Shown: positions 1-10,600, counted from the first letter of the stretch. The stretch is DNA of 64,000 nt from Triglochin maritima (GCA_963682175.1 OY821787.1:15602501-15666500), one strand, 5' to 3'. Numbers and translations are program-made. Notes: generated by a model not told the origin, from the letters alone.

Positions 1-620
1 TATTGGGTCTCCACTCTTATCTTTGATATGCTAATGCTCTTGAATGAAGCTTAGCTTATGCTTTGATTAGTGGACCTATTTTATGGGGAATGATAAGGTT
101 AGGATATGGATGAAGTTAATATTGGAAACACAATTTGTAGTGTATGTACTCTTGTTGCCTTTACCTTAGCTAATGTCTTGTATGTTTTAATGATGTAGTG
201 AAATCTTAATTCATGTAGAGGCATAGTAGGGTATAGTCTTTATACTTGAGTTCATGTAGCTTCATTCCAATTATTGTCTTGTATGTTTTAATGATGTAGT
301 CTTATCTTAATTCATGTAGAGGCAAAGTTGGATGTAGTTTATGATTTCATGTACTACATGTTGTGAGGAGCTTAATGAACACACACACACACTTCTTTAT
401 GTTCACATTATTTCTCTACCCCCTTTGGGGCTTAGTTTATTGCTTGTCTCCATTTCAATTTGCATCTTAGTGTAGTTTAGTGTAACCAACCTTTCTTCCC
501 TTTCTTTACCTCCCGCCTTCGCACAAACCAAGTGTCGACACACCTCCCAGTGGACGACCCGTATTTGCCACCGCTTCAACGCGGCCGTGCACTTGCGGTT
601 AAATATAAAACGATCAATCA
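1..620 (+). repeat. 5' LTR (3' portion only)
   Basis: Nearly identical to about 5776-6397. It ends in TCAATCA, the inverse of the LTR start TGATTGA seen at 4861, and is followed six bases later by the PBS. Near its end it carries CGTGCACTTGCGGT, a U5 motif shared by all the tRNA-Asp-primed LTRs in this window. The first ~915 bp of this LTR lie outside the window. Confidence 0.9.
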
Positions 621-626
621 AGTTTT

Positions 627-644
627 TGGCGCCGTTGCCGGGGA
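627..644 (+). other. Primer-binding site (tRNA-Asp type)
   Basis: TGGCGCCGTTGCCGGGGA is complementary to the 3' end of plant tRNA-Asp(GUC), including CCA. It lies six bases after the 5' LTR. Identical sites occur at 53183-53200 (+) and 61556-61573 (-). Confidence 0.92.
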
Positions 645-1751
645 GGTGCTCTGTCAAGACGTTGGTTTGGACGATTCGAGGGGTTTTTAATTTTTTGTTT
701 TTAGTTTTAGCAAGTTTCAGGTAACCTAAGCATCCAGGGGAAGCGACTGGAGGAGTTGGAGAGCCAAAGAAGCAAAACGGACCGCCAATCAGCGGTCTGG
801 GACCGCCAATTGGCGGCCTGGTGAGCCTCAATTGTTCTCAAATTTGTTCCAGTTGTTATATTGTTCATGTTAGTTAACTGGGAGCACAATTTTGCATGCT
901 GTGACTTCTACTTTGCTCCCAGATTTAATTTCAATCCCCTTTAATCAACTTGGACCATAAAACTCAAAGCAAAAGATTAGACTTCTTGCCATCTAGGTCA
1001 TGCATCATTTGTAGACCTTGCATGCATTTGTCTTTTTTTTTCTTTACATTTTGTTGTTGATTGCTGGCGTGAGGTACGTGCACCCCGATCTCTCATTCAT
1101 GCATGTTTCGATCATGCATTAGTTAGTAAGGTGCATCGGGACAAGAGTGAGTTGAGCGTTTGATTGGAGTGATTGATTGCTAGATTTAAGCTCAAAACGC
1201 TACTAAGGAGGGGCTGTCCCATAAAAGATAAGGTGGGGGATTTCATCACCCTTTCCTTGGCCCCAAAAACCACTCTTAATAAAGCCTTAACTAAAATCAA
1301 GTAGACATTGGCCCTACGATTGCGGGCGCACTAGGAGAGTAACCTAGTTGAGACCGTCATGACCTGATCGGCGTTGCCTACCTTGTCGATAGTAGGAGGT
1401 ACTGGATCTCCGGATCTGGTATCACTTGCTGGGCATTGTGGTCCTCGTTGTAGGGAGGTGAGGCGTGTCGAGGCTAGTGACCTCGAAGTTAGGCGTCGTC
1501 TAGCCTAAGGACCCATTGCCTTACATTGTTTGAGCCGTGCTTGCTAGATTAGGCTTCTTCCTGATCCCGTTACCCACGCTAGCTTTAGGGATTCTTCCCT
1601 TCTCCTCTGAGTCATCTTCTTCTCACCTTCTTCTACGTTATAGTCTCCTCCCCTTTACACTCTCTGTAGCGTTTTAGGGTCGAGTCGAGCACTTTTTGCG
1701 AGCTTGGCCTCGTGGTGGTGAGAGTGATCGACTCGAGAGTTCTCTGGTTAG
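645..1751 (+). other. Leader (5' UTR) of the gag-only element
   Basis: About 1.1 kb without a convincing ORF. It contains two palindromes at 779-818. It also contains blocks shared with the leader of the gag-protease family at 53201-54470: around 1060-1080 (GGTACGT region), 1229-1320 (GATTTCATCACCCTT then GACATTGGCCC) and 1480-1600 (GTTTGAGCCGTGCTT region). Confidence 0.7.
779..818 (+). promoter_or_regulatory. Two palindromes in the leader
   Basis: Two adjacent inverted repeats. The second holds a perfect 14-nt palindrome, CCGCCAATTGGCGG, at 803-816; the first is an imperfect copy. A related palindrome is in the LTR at 5228-5247. They could form RNA stem-loops with self-complementary loops or act as DNA sites; the function is not shown by the sequence. 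Confidence 0.7.
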
Positions 1752-3242
1752 ATGGATGGTTACATGGGCGACCATCCATATCATTGTTGGGACCAGGACG
1801 ATTCTCCCTGGTACTCCGGACCCATGCAACCTGGGGTGGCTCAGACGAACACCCCGTATGGTTGGGATAATCGCAATCGTGTGACTGAGCAATCTTCATA
1901 TTGGGGTAATATGATAGAGGCACCGACTACTAGACCACCATCTAGTTATGTCGGATCATATGTTGGTCATCAATCTGAGACATTACAAGAACCTTTGGCC
2001 TCTTTCATGCATGTGGTAGATGACATGGGTGCACCGGTGGCTCCAGTAGTCGTACCGTGTCACTATTGTGGGTTGAGTGGTCATGATTTCGGGGAATGTC
2101 CTTATGTTCCCCCAGAGCCTGAGTATGAGCATACATTTTCCCAAAATGCTCATTATGACCATTACGCATCCGCGTACAATCCGAGAGTGATGGATTCGTG
2201 GGGAGACAATTCGTATTCAAATTCTTATACTTCATTTCCACCACAGTATCCTCCTCCCGAATACCCAGAATTCTACCAACACCCCACTCCAAATCATTGG
2301 ACTCATTCTCAGCCAATCAACATCCAACCTCAAAATTTCCCAAGCTCTGACTTGGACCTCATCGTTGACCGCATACCTGATTCCTTGAAACAAACTTTCC
2401 TTACGTTCATGGAAACCACTCAACAGTCCATACAAAATATGACACTGCAAGTGAGTCAAATGTCGCAGAAATTACGTGAATGTGAGGAGAGTAACCTTTC
2501 TTGTCAACATGAGGATTCTTCTTTTGATATCGAACCACCACCACATCCACAAATTCAAAGCACAACCTTTCAAAGTCAAACTCCTAGTCAGTCTGAGGGA
2601 CTTGGGGTTTCAATTCACGATCACCTAGTGGAGGATTCGATTCAAATTGAGAATAACTTGGACCAGCTTCATTATGAGTCGGCACAGGATTGTACCTTAT
2701 CTTCTTGTCCCGTGGCCATTGAGCCACATGATCTTATTGTTGTACCTCCTAAGGACACACCTCTGGTGGAGCAAGAGCTCCCTAGTCCCCTCAATTTCAA
2801 ACAACTTGATGAGAGTTTGCCTCTCACTATTGTTCCTGATCATCTTGTAAATGATGGAACATCAAACAACTACATTGCTCATGAGGGTATTAGGAGTTCC
2901 CTGGAGGATACTTTGGGTATGAGACCCACTTCCTGTTCTCCTGGTGAGTTGGACATGCATAACGAGGTGCTTGACCTCGTTCCGACCCACCAGCCTGTTG
3001 GTTGGAGAGTTTGGATTGACGATCATAACTTCAACAGCGCAACGGGAGAAACTCTTCTTCCGTTGCCCCTCATTTCCCAAACTCTTGAGAGGTTCAAGCT
3101 CTTTCAGTTTGATCCTTTGAATGAGACGCCTTTGCGTCCAATTCACGAACCTCTCATTTCTTCTGGTGCTCTTTGTGAAGGGGGCCCACGCATGAGTATT
3201 CTGGCCCCGCGTGGTGTCATGTTCCCTTTCCAAGTGCATTGA
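1752..3242 (+). CDS. Gag-like zinc-knuckle protein of non-autonomous LTR element (496 aa)
   Basis: This is the only long ORF of the element; it starts at ATG 1752 and ends at 3242. The N-terminal ~100 residues are acidic and Trp/Tyr-rich. A CX2CX4HX4C zinc knuckle (CHYCGLSGHDFGEC) lies at residues 103-116, followed by an N/Y/P-rich stretch containing HYASAYNP. That stretch resembles the sequence after the zinc knuckle in the gag-protease ORF at 57714-60131 (PYASTYNP). The rest is Pro/Gln/Asp/Glu-rich with a conserved-looking C-terminus near DDHNFNSATGE, which a second copy also retains at 19528. The capsid-type Retrotrans_gag domain and the DLGAS protease motif are absent. By analogy with Gag nucleocapsid it may bind the element's RNA; this is inferred from the zinc knuckle only. 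The frame is intact although the element has no pol genes. Confidence 0.75.
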   Translation: MDGYMGDHPYHCWDQDDSPWYSGPMQPGVAQTNTPYGWDNRNRVTEQSSYWGNMIEAPTTRPPSSYVGSYVGHQSETLQEPLASFMHVVDDMGAPVAPVVVPCHYCGLSGHDFGECPYVPPEPEYEHTFSQNAHYDHYASAYNPRVMDSWGDNSYSNSYTSFPPQYPPPEYPEFYQHPTPNHWTHSQPINIQPQNFPSSDLDLIVDRIPDSLKQTFLTFMETTQQSIQNMTLQVSQMSQKLRECEESNLSCQHEDSSFDIEPPPHPQIQSTTFQSQTPSQSEGLGVSIHDHLVEDSIQIENNLDQLHYESAQDCTLSSCPVAIEPHDLIVVPPKDTPLVEQELPSPLNFKQLDESLPLTIVPDHLVNDGTSNNYIAHEGIRSSLEDTLGMRPTSCSPGELDMHNEVLDLVPTHQPVGWRVWIDDHNFNSATGETLLPLPLISQTLERFKLFQFDPLNETPLRPIHEPLISSGALCEGGPRMSILAPRGVMFPFQVH

Positions 3243-3582
3243 CCCACTCTTGAGGTTCCCATTTGATGTCTTCTGACAAATGAAGATGGGAACTTATGTT
3301 TGTACATAGTTATATAAAAAAAGAAAAAGAAAAAAAAGAGTTCAATAAAAGACTCCTTCAGTGAGCATCGATTGTTGTGAGCCCCAACCCTTGTGTATTT
3401 GGGCCCCATTTCTTTCACGTATTTGTATCCCTTCTTTAGCATCTCACAGGTTTTGAGGGAAGTTGGGTTGTGTCCATCAACATAGCCATGAACTTCCTTA
3501 TGTACTTCACGTTGGTGAGACCTCTCCTTTTTCAGGCATAAATCCATGTAGTATCTTGCTTGCATTCATTGAGGACAATGCA

Positions 3583-3604
3583 TGAAGTAGGTGTGGGGGG
3601 GTGT
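3583..3604 (+). promoter_or_regulatory. Internal polypurine-tract-like motif
   Basis: GTAGGTGTGGGGGGGTGTTT follows ATTGAGGACAATGCATGA. The same composite is found at about 20073-20100 (+) and 57590-57640 (-) in the other elements. It resembles the terminal PPT at 4846-4860 and could act as a second plus-strand primer site (inference). Confidence 0.55.
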
Positions 3605-4660
3605 TTTACGTGTGTACATAGTTGAGCCTTTTTCCTTTGATTTTGTTTTCTTTTGTTTGCATTGTTAGGGTCATGATAGTGTGCTGCATTTAATATCGAT
3701 ATATCTGTTTGCCATGATCCTTGGGTGACTTGTCTTCTTTTGCTTGCCTAGTGCTTCAAAATTTTCACATTTCTTTCAAAATCTTCATGTGTTTTCGAAA
3801 GAAAATGTTTTGTGGGTTTGGCGTGTGTTTAGCATGTGCAAAACCGTTGAGAGGCAAAGTAAAAAGAAAGCTCCCAAAATTGTCTTGAACTTGATGCATT
3901 AGGATATCTAGTACGTGGCTTTAGGATTTATCGAGTCGTTAGGATGCACCCCTGTTTTCCTTTGGGGGTGAGTAATCATAGGGTTTCAGTGCTCAAACAT
4001 TCAAAGAAGTCCACCCTGAACCTAGTGAGTCAATAATTCGTGTTTGTTAATTTAGGAAGTTTGTTGTAGTCAAGGACCCTCTTAATCTTGTTGTGAGACA
4101 TTAGTGTAGGGGTTTTGGTTCATGTGTAGATAAGAAATAAGTGAGTAGATGTTCTCTCTTCTCGCACGGCTCCTATCACTCGGGAAAGTAGGTCTGAAGG
4201 GACTTTGTGCATGGTGCTTTCGAGTCATCTGACTTGGGATGCGCCGACCGAACTCCCGTTACACGGGTGGTAGGGATTGCCCTATGTGGAGATTTGGGGA
4301 AAGGTGTACGTGATAGTGTAAGTCCTCATGGGCAATGATGCACGAAACCTGACCCTGGGAGAATGAAGCTCCAACTAATAAAAAGAAAAAAAAGAAAAAA
4401 ATGTGTGAAAAGAAACAAAGAGAAAAAAAAATGTTAATGCAAATAAGAACCTTAATGGACCTTACACTTTGTATCACTTGAGGATCTTGAGGTTGTCCAT
4501 GTCTTTCACTTAATTCCTTATTTAACTTGCACGAATGGTTTATTAGGCTAGGTGTGGACTGATTACCTATATAGAGTCGGCCCGTAGGATTACCGCGTCC
4601 ATTGATCGACAAAATATTTCCAACGAGTCGAGGTCTAGATTGAATAATGCATCTTGTTCG

Positions 4661-4732
4661 GATTTTGTGGGTATATCCGCTGAAAACCCTCAGGAGACAA
4701 CACTCCTCCTCCTTGGCAACAAAGAGGTTTAA
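4661..4732 (+). other. Short conserved coding-like block upstream of the PPT
   Basis: Reads as a 23-residue peptide ending in NKEV and a stop. The DNA block is identical over 73 nt to the reverse complement of 56735-56807 in the gag-protease element, and a slightly diverged copy sits at 21153-21221. It is probably the C-terminal remnant of a lost ORF, or a cis-acting sequence that happens to be open. Confidence 0.6.
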
Positions 4733-4845
4733 CAGCTTGTTGCACGTGCTAAGTGCAACCGTGATTCCTACGAAAGTGAGTTAGGATTTCTTGTTTCTCG
4801 TTTGCTTTTCTCTTTCTTTGTTTTGCTCGGGACTAGCAAAAACAT

Positions 4846-4860
4846 AGGTGTGGGGGTATT
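4846..4860 (+). promoter_or_regulatory. Polypurine tract of the gag-only element
   Basis: AGGTGTGGGGGTATT directly abuts the 3' LTR start at 4861. The same tract precedes the LTRs at 21365 (+) and 56612 (read on -). Confidence 0.85.
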
Positions 4861-5227
4861 TGATTGACATCATTTCATGCTTATATTTGTATCTTATATC
4901 CATTATCTTACACCTAAGCAATGCTACGTGACGAGTTTTATGTTTAGTTTTCAGAAATAAAGAGGTTTGAAGAGAAGAGCCATGAAAGGACCCAAAAGCA
5001 GGAAAAAGGACTTAATTGTGAGACCTGGGGACCAAGATGCAAGACAGAAGGACCTGATCGTAAGACAGAAGGACCTAAGAGCAAACCAGGAAACTCCACA
5101 CCATCATGGGGAGTATTTTGGCAATTTGAGTCGGGTCGGAGCTCCAACAAGTCAAGTAACCGCATCAAAGACCAACAATACCAGAAAGAAAAGCCCACAA
5201 CAAATTCCAACACGATCCGAAGATTTT

Positions 5228-5247
5228 GGACCGCTAATTGGCGGTCC
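5228..5247 (+). promoter_or_regulatory. U3 palindrome of the gag-only LTR
   Basis: GGACCGCTAATTGGCGGTCC is a 20-bp inverted repeat broken at one base pair (G-U in RNA), 120 bp upstream of the TATA box. Equivalent sites are at 21732-21772 and 29742-29776 in related LTRs. Confidence 0.7.
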
Positions 5248-5366
5248 ATATTGCTCAGGATCCGTCGAAATTTCTCCTGGACTTGTATTAATGTTCGTTT
5301 AGGCTATTTTTGGTATTGGTTTAGTCCCACATCGGGGGATTGTCCCCGATTAGCTTTTTCCATGCT

Positions 5367-5374
5367 TATAAATA
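5367..5374 (+). promoter_or_regulatory. LTR promoter TATA box
   Basis: TATAAATA in the middle of the LTR, matched at 21863-21870 and 29898-29905 in related LTRs. Confidence 0.65.
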
Positions 5375-6397
5375 GAACTCTTCACCTTCCATTGTAATTA
5401 CCCATTGCTTGGTGGCATTCTCTCTACTAAGGAGTGAGCCTTGAAGCAAAAACTCAAGGTGGAGATGAATGCTACCTTCAATGTGAGTCATTTGTTAATA
5501 AAATAATTCTTCTAGTTTCTTTCAATCTTGTCTTTTAATTTGTGCATGTTTGTTTAGTCTTTCCTTTCCTTTTATGTTTCTTTAATGCTTCTTGCCTTCT
5601 TAGTTAACTTTCATTTCAGTATTATGCTTTCTTTTGATAATATAGTTAGTGTAATGAGTAGTGAGTAGTTCCATCCCCATTTGGGGGGGTGGAGAAATAT
5701 GTGATATAATTATGTAGTGTATTAAGTGTGTGTTATTTTTATCCCTTGAGCTTTATATGATTTCCATAACCATCTAATGGGTCTCCACTCTTATCTTTGA
5801 TATGCTAATGCTTTTGTATGAAGCTTAGCTTATGCTTTGATTAGTGGACCTATTTTATGGGGAATGATAAGGTTAGGATATGGATGAAGTTAATATTGGA
5901 AACACAATTTGTAGTGTATGTACTCTTGTTGCCTTTACCTTAGCTAATGTCTTGTATGTTTTAATGATGTAGTGAAATCTTAATTCATGTAGAGGCATAG
6001 TAGGGTATAGTCTTTATACTTGAGTTCATGTAGCTTCATTCCAATTATTGTCTTGTATGTTTTAATGATGTAGTCTTATCTTAATTCATGTAGAGGCAAA
6101 GTTGGATGTAGTTTTATGATTTCATGTACTACATGTTGTGAGGAGCTTAATGAACACACACACACACACTTCTTTATGTTCACATTATTTCTCTACCCCC
6201 TTTGGGGCTTAGTTTATTGCTTGTCTCCATTTCCATTTGCATCTTAGTGTAGTTTAGTGTAACCAACCTTTCTTCCCTTTCTTTACCTCTCGCCTTCGCA
6301 CAAACCAAGTGTCGACACACCTCCCAGTGGACGACCCGTATTTGCCACCGCTTCAACGCGGCCGTGCACTTGCGGTTAAATATAAAACGATCAATCA

Positions 6398-6880
6398 ATC
6401 ACTATTAGACAAATGGTAGGCAACATTACATTGTGCATTGGGCATGTTTGAGCTCTGCGTCACTCTATGCGTACCATTAGATTAATTAATCTCCCCATTC
6501 AGCAATTCACCACCAGAGAGATGTGAGGCAACTCTGTGTAACATTCAAACTTAATGCATCAATGGATCATTATCTGCACTAGGATACATTGACCATCAAC
6601 TTGGGAGGTTGGAGCTATTGGACATTGCATCAGGATCAGCTGACAAGTAGGCTGGAGTTTTCGGTAGGTGCTTCAGGATCCACTGACCACAAACTTGGGA
6701 GCCTTGAGATATTGCCAACTCCTTCTACAAGATGACCTTCAATTGGTGTGCAGGAGTCCTCGCCGACTCCTTCCCATGATGACCTCCAGTTGGAAGACTA
6801 GTGCTCTTGAGGAATACCTCTTCAAGATGACCACCAACTTGGAAGGTTACACTGGTGTGCTGGACTCTGGTGGCAGGAGT
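6398..6880. other. Unassigned spacer with degenerate internal repeats
   Basis: No ORF or known family is recognised. It contains several imperfect copies of a phrase like GACCACAAACTTGGGAG (about 6590-6610, 6685-6705, 6825-6845), suggesting decayed tandem duplication. It lies between an LTR end and a CACTA end. Confidence 0.4.
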
Positions 6881-6892
6881 CATTGTTGGAAA

Positions 6893-7340
6893 AAAGGCTA
6901 TAACGTCGGATATATATGGGGTACAATGTTGGGTTGACCACCTTCAACGAACGACGTTGTACGTTCGCAACGTTATAAAGGGATACCATTTCACGTCGGT
7001 CATCACAACCAACGTGGCAGTATCCTCTATAACGTCGGTCACAACTTTACCCCTGACTGACATCGTAAATCGACGTGCAAGAGGGCTCCTCAATATCCTA
7101 CCACGTTGGCCATTTTATATGACCGACGTGGTAGTATTGTTCGTTTATAACGCTGGCCTACAAGAACACCGACGTGGTAGTATATCCTACAACATCGGTG
7201 GTATTGATAACCAACATTGTAGGGTCATTAATAAAAATGAAAGTAAATAAAAGAAATATCCTACAATGTCGGTGGTTTTGACAACCAGTGTGCTAGAGTG
7301 TCTACAATGTCGATTCTGCATAAAGGTCGACATTGTAAGA
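6893..7340. repeat. CACTA subterminal repeats (3' side)
   Basis: Many direct and inverted copies of short motifs such as AACGTCGG, CCGACGTGGTAG and their decayed forms (CAACGTTGTA, CTACAATGTCG). Such arrays bind the CACTA transposase in known systems. Confidence 0.7.
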
Positions 7341-7610
7341 TAATTCTTTTATTTTTATATTTGTTTGATACCTTTAATTCATACTCAAACCCTGTAGTTC
7401 ATATTCAATCAAGCAATTCACACCATTCATATCTATCAAACAAGTAATTAATTCTCACAACATTCATATTCAGTCCAACAATAACAACAATCATATCTAT
7501 CAGTTGCACAACATTCATATTATGTGTAATATACAAATGCATCTATAGTTTTGAAATTTTCATTTTTTGCTCATAGGATCCTCGATCCATATTCCTTCAT
7601 GATGGTCTTC

Positions 7611-10600
7611 TCAAGTAATTAAGTTGTCCATAGTTCTGTCGTCATCGACCGATTTAAGTTCAGGTACTTGTGCAAACAGGGTAATTTCTCCAATCTCATT
7701 AACATCTTCTTCAGCCACGATTTGCCATTTTCCTTCTAAAACTACCGATCATTCATTAGCACACGGGTCTGTTACATAAAAATATCTATTTTTCTTGAGA
7801 TGCCAAATGAAACAATCTTACTTAAAACCTTCTTTTTTAAGGTTCACCAAAGTAAACTTCAACTCATCGACTTGAAGACCGTTCTTATTGTCCACCCACT
7901 TGCATTTAAATACCGCAACACTGATTTTAGTAAAATTCAGCTCCCATATTTCTTCAATCAGACAATATTAAGACGTATTGGCATATATGGAATTTCTATC
8001 TTTCGAACTAGAGATGTGCAACGATTCAGCTACCAAAGTGACCCCACTATTCTGCATTGTGCTTTTCTCATCCTCTATTTTGGTATAGAAAGAAAAACCA
8101 TTGATATCATAGCCATTATAAGATGTCACTATAGGATTTGGTCTATATGCCAACCACTTCAAATTTTCAGAAACATTACGGTTGTACACAGTTTCCCTGA
8201 ACCAATCAACAAAAGCCTTATTCTGAACATTAATGATTTGTTGATCAGTCCAAGAAGGATGTTTTCCCTCACTTTGGTCATGTGCTCTTCCAAATAAGGT
8301 TGGACTTCATCAATTGCACAAGACATAGAAATACGCTTTGAACAGATCCTCACAATTTGGACTTATCATCTTTGGGTCACGCATACCTTTACCTTCAATC
8401 CTATCTTCATGTTTGTTCTTAGGAAGTCCCACACTCTTAGTATGAGCCAAGCACTCATTACAAAACTCAATTACCTCTTAAGCTATGTAAACTTCAACAG
8501 TGCTCGCATCTGACCTTCGTCAATTCTTACAATAATCTTTCAACTCACCTATGTAACGCTCGAAAGGATACATCCATCTAAAAAATACCGAACTTAATAG
8601 CTTAATTTCTCTAACCATATGAATTACCAAATGAACTACAATGTCAAAAAAAGTTGGCGGAAAATACATCTCCAACTGACATATCGTAACAACTACTTCA
8701 TTCTGCAACTTATCCAAATACTTGGGATCAATTACTTTGCTACGAATCTTGTTGAAGAAGAAACAAATTTGATAATAGCATGTCTAACGTGTTTCGACAA
8801 TATCGATCTAATAGCAATAGGCAACAACTGTTGCATCGACATATGGCAATCATGAGACTTCAAACCAAGTAGTTTCAAATCTTTAATTGATACAAGACTA
8901 CTAATATTTAAAGAATACCCATGCGACACTTTGACACCATGTAAAGACTGACACAAAGCTAATTTATCCTTTCTGTCCAAAGTGTGACAAGCTAGTGGTA
9001 AATACTAACGAGTACCCTTACTTTGTGGTGCTAGTTTTGCTATTATACCAAGTTCAAGTAGATCAAGTCTGGCATTATATCCATCTTTAGTCTTACCAGG
9101 TATGTTAAGAAGAGTTCCTAACAAACTGTCACAATTTTTTTCTTCGAAATGCATCACATCAATACAATGTCTGACTTCTAAGGTCTCCCAATAAGGAAGG
9201 TTAAAAAAATGGATTTTTTCTTCCAACTACACTTATCATTTTCGCGTTTGTAAGGCTTTCTGAATTTGCAGTGGATGTTCTTCACCCGCTCAAGAACTTT
9301 TCTTACACTGATTTCTACAGGAGGTTTTTCGAATTCCTGCTTCACGTTGAATGTCATTTTCATTTTACGATACGAATGACTCATTGGAAGAAATTTGCGA
9401 TAACCAAGATACATTGTCTTACTATCATGCACAAGCTGGAAAGAACACGTGTTTTCTTCACAAATAGGACACGCTTTGTGCACTTTCACAGAATAGCCAG
9501 ACAGATTTCCATATGCAGGGAAGTCATTAATTGTGCAAAATATCATCGCACGCATTCTAAATTACTATTGACGGTGGGCATCCCACACTTGCTCACTATC
9601 ATTCCACAATTTCTTCATGTCATCAATCAGGGGAGCCAAATACACATCTATGTCATTGCCTGGTTGTTTTAAACCAGAAATCCTTAAAAACAACATCATG
9701 TATCTATGTTCCATGCTTAACCATGGAGGTAGATTATACATCACTAGTAGAACATGCCACGAACTATGAAGGTTACTCAAACTCCCGTAAGAATTCATTC
9801 CATTAGTACATAGACCACGTCTTAGATTTCTGGATTCTTGACCGAACACCGATAAATTTGAATCGATCTTCTTCCACTGTGAAGAATCTGCAGGATGTCA
9901 AAGTATATAATCATTCGCTTTATTACGATCTACGTGCCATGTCAGATTTTTTGAATCCGCGGGGCAGGAAAACAAACATTTCAACCTTGGAATGATTGGA
10001 AGATACCGCAACACCTTCGCAGGTGGCCCTTGTACTGGTATATCACCACTCACATTTTTCTTGTGTTTATACCTTGACGTGTTACAAACCTGAACAATGC
10101 AGATTTTCATATTTGGCCCTATATAATATGTAATCATTAGGGCATGCATGTATTTTCCTATGTTGCATACCCATATACACAAGATGTTTTTGCCTCATAT
10201 GTACGGTCTGGAAGTTCATTGTTTTCTGGAAGAATTTCTTTTAACAACTTGAGCAAGGCAGTAAAATTGACATCACTTTAACCATACGAGGCTTTCAAGG
10301 TATATAATTGTAACACTGCAGACAATCTACTGAAATCGGTGCAACCTGGATACAATGGTTTTTCATTGTCTGACAACAAATTACTATCCTCTAACTAATC
10401 ATCATCATTATCTTTCTGTGAAGGACTATCACTTTCTTTACATATTTCATTCTCATCATGTCATATCCAACGTGTATAACCTCCATCAAAACATTTCTAA
10501 AACAGATGAGCATTGATCTCTTTTACATCTCTTAAGAACATGTTAAGACACTTCCTACACGGACAGAAGACTTTTCCTTCGTTTCTAAAATGTGAATTCT

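Larger units (their letters stand above)
3243..4845 (+). other. 3' non-coding internal module of the gag-only element
   Basis: About 1.6 kb with no credible ORF. It starts after the gag-like stop, contains a purine-rich A/G stretch near 3317-3340, an internal polypurine tract near 3583-3604, and an end block (about 4655-4800) nearly identical to the gag-protease element. The same module is present at about 19750-21346. It is probably a remnant of the 3' domain of a larger ancestral element. Confidence 0.7.
1..6397 (+). mobile_element. Non-autonomous LTR retrotransposon, gag-only, Ty3/Gypsy Athila/Tat-like (5' end outside window)
   Basis: A nearly complete LTR element. Its 5' LTR enters from the left edge and ends at 620, and the full 3' LTR is 4861-6397. 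A primer-binding site matching the 3' end of plant tRNA-Asp follows the 5' LTR, a feature of the Athila/Tat group of Ty3/Gypsy. The interior (about 4.2 kb) holds one 496-codon ORF with a zinc knuckle. No protease, reverse transcriptase, RNase H or integrase motif is visible in any frame, so movement would need proteins from another element. By eye the two LTR copies differ at about five substitutions plus two small indels over the 620 bp that can be compared, so the insertion is fairly young. Family assignment is inferred from the PBS and from homology to the gag-protease element at 55517-62675. Confidence 0.85.
4861..6397 (+). repeat. 3' LTR of the gag-only element (1537 bp)
   Basis: Begins TGATTGA and ends TCAATCA, a perfect terminal inverted repeat. 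It is preceded by the PPT and matches the 5' LTR remnant at 1-620. It holds a palindrome at 5228-5247 and a TATA box at 5367-5374, so U3 is about 530 bp. An (AC)n tract and the U5 motif CGTGCACTTGCGGT lie near the end. Confidence 0.9.

Noticed and set aside
627..644. tRNA-Asp gene fragment
   Set aside because: Only the 3' terminal complement of the tRNA is present and it sits at the LTR boundary; it is a primer-binding site. The same applies at 53183 and 61556.
403..831. 142-codon open frame on the minus strand across the LTR end and leader (and 72 codons at 6180-6398)
   Set aside because: Lies antisense inside LTR/PBS sequence, has a composition unlike a protein, and repeats only because the LTR repeats.
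4259..4612. 117-codon minus-strand ORF in the 3' module
   Set aside because: Antisense to the element and dominated by Phe/Lys runs from A/G-rich tracts; not preserved in the copy at 20757-21110.
6400..6404. CACTATTAG directly after the 3' LTR as the terminus of the CACTA element
   Set aside because: The sequence between 6405 and 6880 lacks CACTA subterminal motifs; the array and the GGAAAAAAGG-type end begin at 6881. A five-base match is likely chance.
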